DNA of 64,000 nt from positions 124,001 through 188,000 of the forward strand of contig JAGFNK010000016.1 of assembly GCA_025769875.1 (NCBI GenBank), written 5' to 3'. The position numbers and the translations under genes are program-made. This document shows positions 1-12,513 of the stretch, in pieces (the first letter of the stretch is position 1; every line of letters starts with the position of its first letter). The DNA comes from Russula earlei (taxonomy: Eukaryota > Basidiomycota > Agaricomycetes > Russulales > Russulaceae). The notes under the pieces were generated by a model. It was given only the letters and a program-made list of their open reading frames with translations, made no database searches and was not told the origin of the DNA.

Positions 1-138
1 GCCGTCCGTTCTGCTCTCTGCATCTCGTAAACATGAGCTTGTTCGTTCTACGGGTTACAAGCAAGGTCCAGGGTCGTCCGGTTTCTCACACACGCGCGCG
101 CGCTTATCGTCGGCCTCCTTTTTGGCAGACCCCCAGCG

Positions 139-162
139 TCTCTCTCTCTCTCTCTCTCTCTC
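139..162. repeat. CT dinucleotide microsatellite
   Basis: Uninterrupted CT repeat of about 12 units. AG repeats of similar type occur at about 1928-1942 and 2221-2241, and a short CA tract near 1190-1202. They are useful only as length-polymorphic markers. Confidence 0.9.
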
Positions 163-1977
163 TTCTCGATTCGGCTGAGGGCTGGACCTGGCGGCGCGGT
201 GCTAACGCGCACCTGTTTGGATTAGATAGTGTGGGTTCAGACGTCGCGCCGTCTTTTGGTGAATCATGGAAACTTCCGTCGTACCTCAGTGGTTTTGCGT
301 TCTGAGGACAGGAAGGGCGTGCAGATCCCACGTCTCGACCCGTCCACTGGCACTGGGAGAGAAACCCGCCAACCCGCTACATGCAGCGCGATGGTACCTA
401 CCGCGAATCAGAACACCGTCTAGTCCCGCGCTCAGGAGCCCAGCGTCAGCGTCAGTATCACCATTCTATTCGCTCGGAGCGAGCGCCGGACGATTCCGAG
501 CGCGACGTGAGAAGAAGCGAATATGGATGAGAAACCCTGCAGTGAGATGCTCAACCCCTCATCAAGTTCCGGTCAGGGGTCTTTTCGGGAAGCACCTCTT
601 CTCTGAGAAGGGGGAGGAAGGGACAAGTGCTAGAACGCGCCACCGCGTGCTCCACCAGTGACATCGGAGCAAAGCGACGGGTAGGGGCAATCGCAATCGT
701 AATGGCACGCCATGCGAAGAAGCGTGATAGGGCGACAGGCAAAACACTTTTTTGATCCAATTCACAATCGTGCAACATCGCGGGATTCCCCTCCCCCATG
801 TGGCGGCACGTGGACCAAAGACGTCAGACATGCTCGTCAATTATGCCCGAAAACATACGTTCTCTCTCGCTCCGCTCTTCCCTATGAGGCCCATCGCTCG
901 AGTTCTCTCTCCAGGGCGAGTCTTTTGTGGGGCGAAACGCGAACGCGAACACTGGGCGGCGCCAGCGTGCTGTCCTGTCCGTGTGCGTATCATCATCCCC
1001 AACCCCGTTGACGAGAGCGGGGAAGGAAGCGTGGGTTCGTGGGCGATTTTGCTTGCAACTGCGTCCGTGATAGGTCCCATCACGGTCCTCGCATCCCACG
1101 GACGATGGCGGTGATGGTGGTCCCCGATAACGTCAAAAAAAAAAAAGCGAAAGGAGCGTCCCCACCATCAACGAAGATGATATCGCGGCACACACACACA
1201 CACGGAGCGCAAAGGTTTGGAGAGGGACTCGGGAACACGCTACCGGCACGAAGCAACCAGTTGCTGAAAAAACCTTTCCGGTCGCTGCTACACGTGGGTC
1301 GCGGGACACCCTGCCCTGCCGCCACCGGCCGCGACGAAGACGGCTCTCGCAGTCAGGGGTGTGCAGATCAACTCCCACACGGGCGCCGAGAACTCCCCGC
1401 GCTCTCCATCGCGCCCTTCTTCTCGCTGCGCGCGAGCAACGTGCCGTATGTTCCCGTGTACGTGTTGGAAACGCCTTGCGCTGCCGTCGGCTGCGCATCG
1501 CGAGGGCGACTGGCAGAACGCTGGCGGGTCTGGCTGTAGCCTTCGACATCGATCAGGTTTTTTAGGTTGTCCAGAAACCCGGCGAGAGAAACGAACGGGA
1601 TTCTGGTCGCCCGCAGGAGGCGTCTATCCGCCGGCGCCCCCCACCCGATCATGAATAAGGCAATATGTTACAACGTTGAGATTACCCCCTAGAGCGGTGC
1701 TAGATGGGTTTCGGACTGCGCCCGGTCTGTCTGTATTGGAGGACAGATAAGGGGAGGGTTTTTCGCGGAGGTGAGATCACCACCAAGACGAGAACCAGGA
1801 ACCCTGTGCCATGACTGCGTAGGCAAATTCATTCCTGGCTGGAGCATGATCGGGGACACATGTTGGCACTTTTAATGGCGGTATTATTGCCTGCGAAATT
1901 TCGCGACGAAGGCCAAGGAAAGAAACTGAGAGAGAGAGAGAGAATAAGCGCGTGATGGATGTGACGCGCGCTACGAC

Positions 1978-2008
1978 CATCCCAATCCCAATCCCAATCC
2001 CAATCCCA
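1978..2008. repeat. CCCAAT hexamer tandem repeat
   Basis: About five head-to-tail copies of CCCAAT. The unit differs from the usual fungal telomere repeat TTAGGG/CCCTAA, so this is a simple interstitial repeat and not evidence of a chromosome end. Confidence 0.85.
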
Positions 2009-2414
2009 TCGACGACCCGCGCAGATTTTAGATCGCTTCTCTGCTCCCCGCTTTAAGCTTAGCTTCCCATTCCCAAAAATATATATCGACCACCTTCTGA
2101 CCGACGTGGTGCGTGACGATCGCAGTCTGGTCTGGCTCCTAGGTGAAAGGTACGGTCAAGAAGCCACGGGTCAAGGGCCTGGGTCTCGATATCACATCTA
2201 GGGGTGGCAGATCAGAGGAAAGAGAGAGAGAGAGAGAGAGAAACTTAACGGTCGGCGGTAGGGCGTTCTCTTGTTATCGACGGGGGGAAACTGCTCGCTG
2301 CGGGCAGCATCATAGAGATTACAAATGGAGGAATGGAGACTTTCCGCCCAGCATATAAGGCCCTCGTCTCCTTACTCTGAGGGCCTCAATACTCCTATCG
2401 CTCCTATCATTATC

Positions 2415-3952
2415 ATGGACAACACAATCGGCGCTCGTATTGATGCTCCCCAAGTGAAATTTTTCCCTCCCCTCCACGAACAGCGGCGGTCGTGGGCTTT
2501 AGAGATCCTTCGCAGGGAGCGCGTCACAACGGTAGGACGACCCCTAGCCACGAGATCGCGTTCAAATCCCGACTCAGACTTACTCCATTTACCTTCCCAG
2601 GTGCTCGACGTGGGCTGTGGGGAGGGTATCTTTTTGCACCACCTCACGCATGCTCCACCATGGCGCGCCCATACCTCTGCAACGCCCGCTCCCGCTGCGT
2701 TTGAGACGCCAGACTTTATCCACGTCAGCCAGCTTCATGGTTTGGATATCACGAAAAGCGACCTTTTGCACGCTGTCGATGTGAACCGAACCCCCGAAAC
2801 ACGGGTATGGTTGGACCCGGTTCGAACAACTGGACGTGTCGATTTGGGAGGGGGGACTGCAGTCTCCGAATCCCGCTTTTGAAGGCATCGAATGCATCGT
2901 GGCGACCGAGGTGTATGTCGTGTCCTATACCCGGCACCCTTGTCAACAGGCTGACTCTGAAGTCTAGCGTGGAGCATCTCCCCGAGGATGTCCTGAACAC
3001 CTTCGCCCCCATCTTACTGGGGAACTATGCTCCTCGGCTCCTTTTGATGACCACCCCGACGTTCGACTTCAACGAGCGTTTCCGCGCTCCGGGCGAAGAA
3101 GCCTGGGGCTTCCCCGATCCCACTGGCCGCACGGGCCGCATATTTCGCCACGAGGACCACAAGTTCGAGTGGACAGTAGCCGAATGTGTCGAATGGTGCA
3201 AGGCGGCGGCTCATGAGTGGGGTTACGAAGTCGTCGTCGACGGCGTGGGCCAGTCGATCACGAAAGATCCATGGGGGCGCGACAGTGACGCCGTGCGCGC
3301 CAGCCAGGCGGTGACGTTCCGAAGACGTGAAGGGGAAGAGTGGTCGACGACGCGGGCGGTCAAATACGCGGAGTGGGCGTCGAGAAGGACGGACGATCCC
3401 CGGCCCCATGAATCGCTTGCCACGCACGTATACAAGGCCCACCCTAGCGCGCAGAACCCGGCGCCGCGCGAAGAGATCGCCGCGATGGTCAAGACGACCA
3501 TCCAAGACATAGGTTCCTCCGACGTCACCATCTTCGAGCTTTGGCGCGAAGACTCGATTTCCACCCTCTGCAGCGGCTGGCTGGAGCTGCTGCTCGACGT
3601 CCTGGACCAGGACAAGTCCTTCGTGGTGCAGAAGGAGGGTAAGAACGCGGACGACTGGAAGGTCCAGCTGCCCGGCGTCGAGTTGCACGGCAGGAATCCC
3701 TGGCAGAGACCGGCCAGTGTGGATATCGACGCCTGGGGCGAGTCCTCGGAGACGACCGACGAGACGGAGACCTACGAGGACGACGAGGAGAGCTATCAGG
3801 AGGAATACGATGGAGCCTATTGGGACGAGACGGAGGAGTCTGGCTGGGCTGTCTCCGACTCGGAGTGGTCGAAGGAGAACGACGAGTCCACTTTGAAGGC
3901 GTGGGGAGAGTGCCCCAGCCCTGAATGGATCGGGGAGAGCACCTGGGACTGA
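2415..3952 (+). CDS. HEN1-type small RNA 2'-O-methyltransferase
   Basis: Predicted SAM-dependent enzyme that methylates the 3'-terminal 2'-OH of small RNAs, protecting them from tailing and decay. After splicing, the order matches the HEN1 catalytic domain: an N-terminal FFPPLHEQRR segment, SAM motif I VLDVGCGEG, the EVVEH segment with two Glu and a His metal ligand, and FRHEDHKFEWT with the further His ligand. The acidic C-terminal tail (from about 3720) is lineage-specific. Intron 2532-2600 joins RVTT to VLDVGCGEG; intron 2913-2967 (donor GTATGT, branch CTGAC) creates the EVVEH motif. Between the introns the frame must change by one base near a C5 run at 2791-2795, where no intron fits, so the gene is either damaged or the run is miscounted. 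I chose ATG 2415 because it directly precedes the conserved start; an upstream in-frame ATG lies at 2325. Confidence 0.85.
2532..2600 (+). other. Intron 1 of the HEN1-like gene
   Basis: GT-AG intron of 69 nt, a multiple of three with no stop, so retention would add 23 residues in frame. Splicing brings the N-terminal segment directly to SAM motif I, as expected for the family. Confidence 0.75.
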
Positions 3953-4137
3953 GACGGACCCCCATGTTCCAAAATATTTCCTTATCAATGTTGTATTGTA
4001 CCAGATTGCTATGAACGTATGCGCAGCGAAGTATTGACGTATTTACGCCAGCGAGGACGAGTACAAATGCCCGACAGTCATCGTGATTCCAAAATCCACG
4101 ATCACGATGACCGCCCGCCCTCTCCCCTCCCGGCATC

Positions 4138-4478
4138 TCAGTGTTCAAGCCCAAGATTTACCCTCGGGGCTAATACGCATCCGGTCGAATCAGGGCGGGT
4201 CTCTATTGTTGGAAAGATGTGGAGCGTACCTTCTAGTGGATGTAGCTGGGCCAAGTACGCTATGGCCCACATCAAGTAGCAACAGAAGAGTGATAGCATC
4301 AGGCCGGTTCGGATGAGCCTGCGTTGGAGGGGGTCAAGGAAGGGCCACGCGACCGAGAGGGAAGAAATGACGGCGAAACGCACGTTTGGTGAGGGCCTTT
4401 GCGGACGAAGAACCATGACGCGACCATGAGACCGGCAACGACAGAGAGGACAAGGAGTACAGGAAATGTGGAGGGCAT
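4138..4478 (-). CDS. VMA9: V-type H+-ATPase subunit e
   Basis: Small membrane subunit of the V0 sector of the vacuolar proton pump. Exons 4478-4384, 4318-4230 and 4169-4138 give 71 residues, close to the 73 of yeast Vma9. The product is two hydrophobic helices: an N-terminal one starting MPSTFPVLLVLSVVAG and a second containing CCYLMWAIAYLAQLHPL, the family's most conserved stretch, followed by an APR motif where yeast has APRR. Introns are 65 and 60 nt with GT-AG ends, and all phases agree. The start lies 126 bp downstream of the CYP51 stop on the same strand, so the VMA9 promoter must be very short or overlap the CYP51 3' end. Its small exons make it easy to miss. Confidence 0.88.
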
Positions 4479-4604
4479 GTCTACGGAGGGGTGGAACCAA
4501 ACGGTGTGTGGTGCGATGCGATGTCGAGTCGAGCTCGGAACAAGATCACGTGATGGAGGGTGTGGTATTTATTTCGACTAACGGTTATTTATAATAATAA
4601 CATT

Positions 4605-6606
<2,002 letters not shown>

Positions 6607-7830
6607 AACGGCTCGTTTTGAGGGGAGAAGAGAAGAGCAGCCGAAGTGAGGCACGAGAAAATGAATAAATAGTGGTGTGGAAATGATCGAACGATACTGC
6701 AAATTACCACCGCGGATGGCAAATAAGCGCGCATTCTCGGTTGTGACACGACGACGAGCATCCTGCGTGTGCAAATCGCAGGAATTACAACGAATCTATG
6801 CACAGAACCTGCCCGTCATGTGTGACCTATAAATTTCGCACTCATACCCGGCTCTTCTGACTATCTGGCAATAACAATAACCTCCCCCTCCCCCTCCCCC
6901 TCCTTAAAACAGGGGAATCAGACTAGGATCCATAACTCTGTGGATTTAGCACTGAGAAGATAATCCCACCTGTCTTCCGACTCCCCGAAAGTCAACACGG
7001 TAAGGACGAACACCGGATCGGCTGAAGAACCGCCATAATATGGATGAAGGCCGCGACCTCTCAAATGTGATGCCCGAGCTGCAGCAGTTTCTTGTTGATC
7101 ATGAGGCCTTCCGTGTCATTATCGTGGGCGAGGCGTGCTTATGAAAATAACGATACTAACGAGAGGGGTCAACCGCCCTCCGTACGTATATTCCCGCCAT
7201 GTCTCACTTGCAGGGGACAACGAGTGCAATCTGTGACCCTCTAGGGCATTCACGAGTTCATCGCACCTTGACGAGGCCAAAAATATAACTCACACACACA
7301 AGCTCATCACGCTGCACGTAAGTTGTAGGTTGCCTCTATAGGTTACACTAGTATCCGTCTCACCACTCCGTCGCGATCCGATATTTGAGCAAAATTTCTG
7401 TCCTAGAGAATTGGGTCGTCTCGGGTTTTATATACTCATTGTCGACCTGGAGGGACGAGATGACGAGGGCGTGAGGTGCCAGTGTTCCCCAACTTCGTTC
7501 TCGAATGCCGAACGTTCAGTGAGTCTCTAATCATGGTCCAGGTCGAACCTCGTGTACGTGAAGATTCCGGCTCTCTCGACATGCACAGACATTCATGTTG
7601 TTTCACCTCTTAAACCAGCAGTTGCCCCATGGTGATCACATACTCCAAGAGTCCGACCTTGATCGTCCACGAGCTGACTCCAGAAGTCGCTTAGCCTGAG
7701 CCAGCTTGAGGTTTCTGACTTGTGAGGCCACATGCGACCGTGTATCGTGACTGAGGTATAGCGAATCGAACTATACGGTATTAAAGATGATTATTACCGC
7801 CAGCTCGGAGAAACCAACGTTAACGAGCAA
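6607..7830. other. Intergenic region upstream of CYP51
   Basis: This 1.2 kb separates the CYP51 start from the 3' end of the exoribonuclease gene and should contain the CYP51 promoter. A CCCCCT-type repeat lies at about 6878-6903. I see no gene and no clear sterol regulatory element. The first 90 bases upstream of the CYP51 ATG recur, diverged, at about 32598-32690. Confidence 0.5.
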
Positions 7831-10741
7831 CTATGAATGCGCCAACTTCAGTCTCAGTATGGGATGCGTCGTCAGCGTGATCTTGTCCACCCTCACCGCG
7901 ACCTCCGCCCCAATCTCATGCTCAAGCTTTGCAACCTCCAGGATCCCGAACAACCCAAGCTTCGCGATGTGCACCTCCTGTACCCGCATCCCACGAAGAA
8001 CGTCCTGTCGTGCACGCGCGGTCACCCGTCCCACCATCGTCTCGACCGGGTCGTACCTTCCGGTTGTTCGATCGCCCTCCATCCAGCGCTTGACGAAAGC
8101 CAGCGCCCACCACCTCTCGTGCAAATGCTCGATCCATTTCCACTTCTGCTCCCTCGCGCTGATTTGGTCGAAGGTGATCTGCATCTCCCATTTGTTGAAA
8201 AGCGGTTCATTGTGCATGCAACGCGTGCTTGATCTGCCAATGAGTGACGAGGTCTCCGTAGCGGCGAAGCGGCGATGTCGCCCTGGTGTACCCCTCACCC
8301 TCCCCCACGCCTAACGTCCAATGTCCTGCGGCCTCAAATGTATACCGGGAAGATGGGAATTGTATGTCCCTACGTCGCACCTCAAAGAAGTCCACCCAGC
8401 CATTCTCATCGCGCAATTTGAGTAGGTCGCCAAGCACATCGTCACTTCCTACCGGCGCGGCCAGGGATCGCCGCATGAGTGGCACGCCATTGTCGCGTCC
8501 AAAACGTGACGCGACACGATTCGCGACTTGTGCGGCTTCGGCGACGATTTCACGAGATCCCGAAGTGTACGCTTTCCGAACTGCATACGATATTTGCGGA
8601 TATCCCAGGAACAATCCCGGGTGCATCAAGTCGAGTACACCGACATGGAGCGGTTTTGGTGACATGCGAAGTTCAGGACTTTCTAAGCCGAAGAAGAACG
8701 CAGACTGGTCGAGTCTTCGCGCTACCATGCGCTTGGAGAAAAGGTAGAGTAGATGAAGATTCTCCATGTCAGCAGATGATAGGCTCGGAGAAGCAGGTGT
8801 GGGTGTGGAAAACGAAGGCCGACCAAATGGGTACGTGGTAAGAGGAGAGCGGAATGACATGGTGGCGTCAATATCGTCATATCTTACTGTACGCACATCG
8901 CGGATGACACCAGCACGAACTTTGTAATCCACGATATCACCACTCGGATCAACCTTGGCGCTGAAAGTCAGGACATTCTCCGGCTTGCCGCTGGACGCCG
9001 CGCTGCCCAAACTTAGTTTGTCGTTTACGAGAGATTCTGGGAGCATGGTCCGCGAGCCATTGTGGAAGTAGAGTGTGTGCGTGGCGTTGCGAGCGCAACG
9101 GGCGAGTGAATGTGTGGGTGGTAGAATGGCTGTGGGATCTGCAACGTGAACATGAACCCAGAGGCTTGAAGGTTCAGCCACGTCAGGTTCTACAGATATG
9201 CCATCGTCGAGTTCCTGCGCTCCATAATCATCGATGGTATAGACAGGGAGCTGCCCGAAGTCATGTCGCATAGATTCCAGCGGATCAGTGGGGTAGAAAT
9301 CATTAGGGCCGAGGGAAGAGGATATTATTGTTGGCCTGGAGACCTGTTTGCCTTTCTTAGGATGTGCGGGATTTGGAGGGGGGGTCATGAGAGCGGGTTG
9401 CGTTTCGGTGAGCGAGGCAATGTCCTGCCACGGAGGGAGCACGCCGAGGTCAATGAGGAACTGGTGCACTTGTTCCGAATCGACATCACCGTCATACAAG
9501 CCGAGAGACTTGATTATATCACAGATGTAAGGGGTGTATGGATTATTTTGAACCGAGCGTATTTCGACTAGGGAATCAAGGATAAATCGGATGAATAGTT
9601 GGTCGTCCTCGGTAAAAACAGTGTCCGCCGCAGGGTGATAAGATGGTGTCTGATTTTTTGATTTTTTAACCTTCTTCCGCAACCGTGAAATGATTTCCGT
9701 GGCCCGCAGCGAAAATTGCTTGACGTGCTCGCCGTCGCTATACATTAAGCGCTTGACTCGGTTGAAACGTTCCACGTGAGCGCGAGGCCTTACGTAGAAC
9801 GTCTGAGATAAGAGGAAGTTGTGGCTATCCATGACAAACATTTGGGAATGTCTCATCAGGCGTGAGTATACCGCGTGCAGAACTAGGTTGCGGTCCCGAT
9901 GCTGGACCTTCATGATCTTGGCGGCTTCTGCGACCGTGACCGACGCCCAGGCTTCCTCGTCAGGAGCGCTGACCGACGGGTACACCGAATTGAATAGTGT
10001 GGCATACCCGTTAAAGAGGTCTTCAGAAGACTTGTTAAATGTGCGGACTTTCTCTGCGGCGGACACGCGTGCCATGAGCTCTTTGGTGCTGACCGGTTTC
10101 TCTTCGACGCCGCAACGTTTAACGTGGAAGGGGTCCGTAAATTCCGGCACGGCGAAGAGGATGTCGTACGCGAGATGATCTACAATACGCCCATCCGCCA
10201 GGAGCGTTTGGATGAAGTTTCGTCCTTCGACATGGACCTCTCGAAGCACGACACCAAAACGAGGGCGATTATTCCTGACGCAGAGGGTTTATTCATCAAT
10301 AGCGTGGACGTCCAAACGCGCTCACCAACGAACTTCCACAAGGGCACCGGGTCCAACGCCGTCTGGGAGCGCAGAAGTGATTTCCTCGAGGTGTGGAGCC
10401 ACAGGCCAGGCGACCTCCTGATGATCCTGCTCCGCTGGCGTGGGTATGCGTCGCTCTTCGAGAATAGCATTCACAAGTCTCAGCTCTCTCGCGCGACCTG
10501 TTTTGGGCGAGACCAGTCCGGCTCGGCGAGATCTGGCGCGTTTCAAAAGGGTCCGCGCAGAGGCGTTCAATGCCTTCTTCATTATCTTGGCGGCATCCTT
10601 AGAGGATGATATAGACGAGAATGATCGGTATGGGTAGGGAATGCGAGAAGGAGCCAGCACTCCGCGTACACGATGCATGCGCTGGAAGACTAGTCGAAGA
10701 AACGGAAGCGTACCGGACCGCGCCAGTCCCGCGATGATCAT
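7831..10741 (-). CDS. Mitochondrial 3'-5' exoribonuclease, RNase II family (DSS1/CYT-4-like)
   Basis: Predicted RNB-domain exoribonuclease of the mitochondrial RNA degradosome. Exon 1 (10741-10326) encodes an arginine-rich N-terminus typical of a mitochondrial presequence. A 51-nt intron (10275-10325) joins it to FGVVLREVHVEGRNF. The catalytic RNB domain shows the acidic metal-site stretch DDYGAQELDDGISVE and the signature ATSPLRRYGDLVTHW near its end. At about 8207-8222 the frame ends in TGA (HALHAQ stop), yet family-like sequence (NEPLFNKWEMQITF) continues at once in the neighbouring frame down to 7831. No intron fits, so one base seems to be missing. As written, the protein loses about 125 C-terminal residues. 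The start is 53 bp from the divergent zinc-finger gene; an upstream in-frame ATG at 10789 would leave only 5 bp. Confidence 0.85.
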
Positions 10742-10794
10742 GTGGCTCAGAGGAAAAATCTTGCCACCAAAATTGATCCATCCATCCAATCACG
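10742..10794. promoter_or_regulatory. Very short divergent promoter region
   Basis: Only 53 bp separate the chosen ATG of the exoribonuclease (minus) from the ATG of the zinc-finger gene (plus). Any core promoter must lie in this gap or in the transcribed leaders, so the two genes probably share a bidirectional promoter. This follows from spacing alone; no TATA or other element was recognised. Confidence 0.5.
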
Positions 10795-11776
10795 ATGTTT
10801 AAGCGCGTCGATAGACGGCGAAAGCGCAAAGAAACCGAGGAAAGGCTTGACCTCGATGAGGATGAGAGGGTTGTGTTCGGACTACACGACACTGACTCGT
10901 CGGAATCCGAATCCAGCTCGTCCGAGTCTGCCTCGGCTCCCTCCTCATCTGCAATATCATCGAATGGGCATCATGGCACACGACCGAGGAGTAAACGGAA
11001 ACGGGGAACGTCCCCACCCTCATACGACGAGAGCGGCGAGAGCGAAAGTGGCGACTCCGCCACAGATGCGGAAGACGAGGAGGAGGAAGGGAGCGGTGAC
11101 GGCGGGACAAAAATCAATCTCAGTCTTACACTTGGATCTGCCCTTCAGGAACCCATCCGCCTCATCCGGCCCCATCCTGAAGCATGGGTGTGTGCTTTCT
11201 GTCCGGGAAAGATCTTGAAGCACACAACCATGGTCAAAGTTCACGAAGCTTCGCGGGTACGTACAGTACAAACAGGGAGTCACCGTTGCGCTTGCGAACC
11301 TCTCACAGATACACCAACACCGTTTCAAGCGCATACAAGAGCTCGCGATGGAATTCAGTCCGGATGATGACCTGCAATGCGCGCTCGCTAATAAATCGGC
11401 AACAGAAGCACGGCCTAAAGCAGATGATGCTACTTTGTCACGCAGAGGGAAGGAGAGGGTGCGTCAAGCTCCTCTACGCCTTTCTCCCACTGAACCCTGT
11501 GCGTGGAATGGGTAGAAAGAAAAACAGGCGAAATTAAAGGAGAGACGTAAGAGACTCAAGGCCAGGAAAGCGCTTGCCATGGCCAAGGCGGAAGCAAAGA
11601 AGGCAATCACGACGACCGGGGTCGTTGTAGGACCCCCCTCTCAAGGGGACGAAGGTACCCCATCCACGAAACGCCTCAATATTTCTTCGAGTGACCTACT
11701 CGTAGGAATCAAGGAATCGCATCGCACTTCCCTCCAACCCACCAAGGCAAGTCGAAGGAAGAAAGCAAAACTTTGA
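10795..11776 (+). CDS. Acidic/basic protein with a U1-type C2H2 zinc finger
   Basis: Exons 10795-11256, 11309-11458 and 11516-11776 give 290 residues; the introns are 52 and 57 nt with GT-AG ends and matching phases. The N-terminal third is a Ser/Glu/Asp-rich disordered region with basic patches (RRRKRK, RSKRKRG). It is followed by CAFCPGKILKHTTMVKVHEAS, a C-x2-C-x13-H-x5-H arrangement completed across intron 1, like matrin/U1-type zinc fingers that bind RNA. The last exon is Lys-rich (KERRKRLKARKALAMAKAEA) and ends in a basic tail. The composition suggests a nuclear or nucleolar protein, possibly in ribosome assembly, but I do not recognise a named family. Confidence 0.75.
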
Positions 11777-12513
11777 CCAGGTAAGGATAAGGGAAGAGGA
11801 CGGACGGACGAAGTGCTACGCGGGTTGTGGGCATTTCTCAATGGGACCTAGACAGGTGCACAGGTGCGAATAGTAGCAGCTGCAGAGCTGGGTATCCATC
11901 CTCAGACCACTTATGAAACGCACTTTCCCGAGGGAAGAGTGGATAAATTCTCCTGAAAAAACCACACTGTTCCGTAACGTCAATAACTCTAGTCGAGGAC
12001 TGTTCTCGTTGATACTAAGCTGTCTGTCAATATGAGCCATACATTTCATACTAAAAAATGCCTATTTCTGCCAGTGGCAATAGCCTCTCACTTGCCCTCC
12101 TCGAACTGGGAGATTGGACTGGGATCCATATCCTTATACCCTTTAAAGGGCCCAGCCTGAGTAACTACCATATAGTCGCCGTTGATTGCCTCCCCAACTG
12201 ACCAGATGTCTACAGGATAAGGGCGAACTTTGGCGAGGATGATCAAACGGACAGGAGCAGCTGGTTTGCGTACATCATATACGTATTGTCTAGCCAATCT
12301 CGCTAGATGATGGCAGAGAAATATTCAACTGTGTTGCTCAGCACGAATCGTCGATATCCCGGAGCAGTAATGATATGTATAGAGATGGAGATGGCTAGAC
12401 AGCGGAACTACCACGGTGCAGGGATGGCACCACACGCGTCGGTCCGTGCCCTGAAAACGCTACGAGAACATCCCATACAAAAATGGTGGGATTAAGTCGG
12501 ATACACGTCATAT
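11777..12513. other. Convergent intergenic region
   Basis: Space between two genes whose 3' ends face each other. A minus-strand frame at 12088-12297 contains YPVDIWSVGEAI, faintly kinase-like, but it has no supporting context. No other feature is seen. Confidence 0.4.

Larger units (their letters stand above)
1..2414. other. Gene-poor left end, no supported gene
   Basis: I find no recognisable protein or RNA gene here. Short open frames exist on both strands but none has family motifs or plausible splice structure. The stretch holds simple repeats (CT, CA, AG and CCCAAT tracts) and probably carries the promoter and 5' leader of the HEN1-like gene at its right end. Confidence 0.5.

Noticed and set aside
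551..1654. Overlapping 80-166 codon frames on both strands in the left end
   Set aside because: Arg/Pro/Ser-rich translations of GC-rich DNA with no motif, no splice logic and heavy mutual overlap.
1978..2008. CCCAAT repeats as a possible telomere or interstitial telomere
   Set aside because: The unit is not the TTAGGG/CCCTAA type expected in basidiomycetes and only about five copies occur, next to ordinary microsatellites.
12088..12297. Minus-strand frame with YPVDIWSVGEAI as a kinase gene
   Set aside because: A single faint motif, no catalytic residues, and no neighbouring exons. It lies in the 3' intergenic space of the ENV7-like kinase gene.
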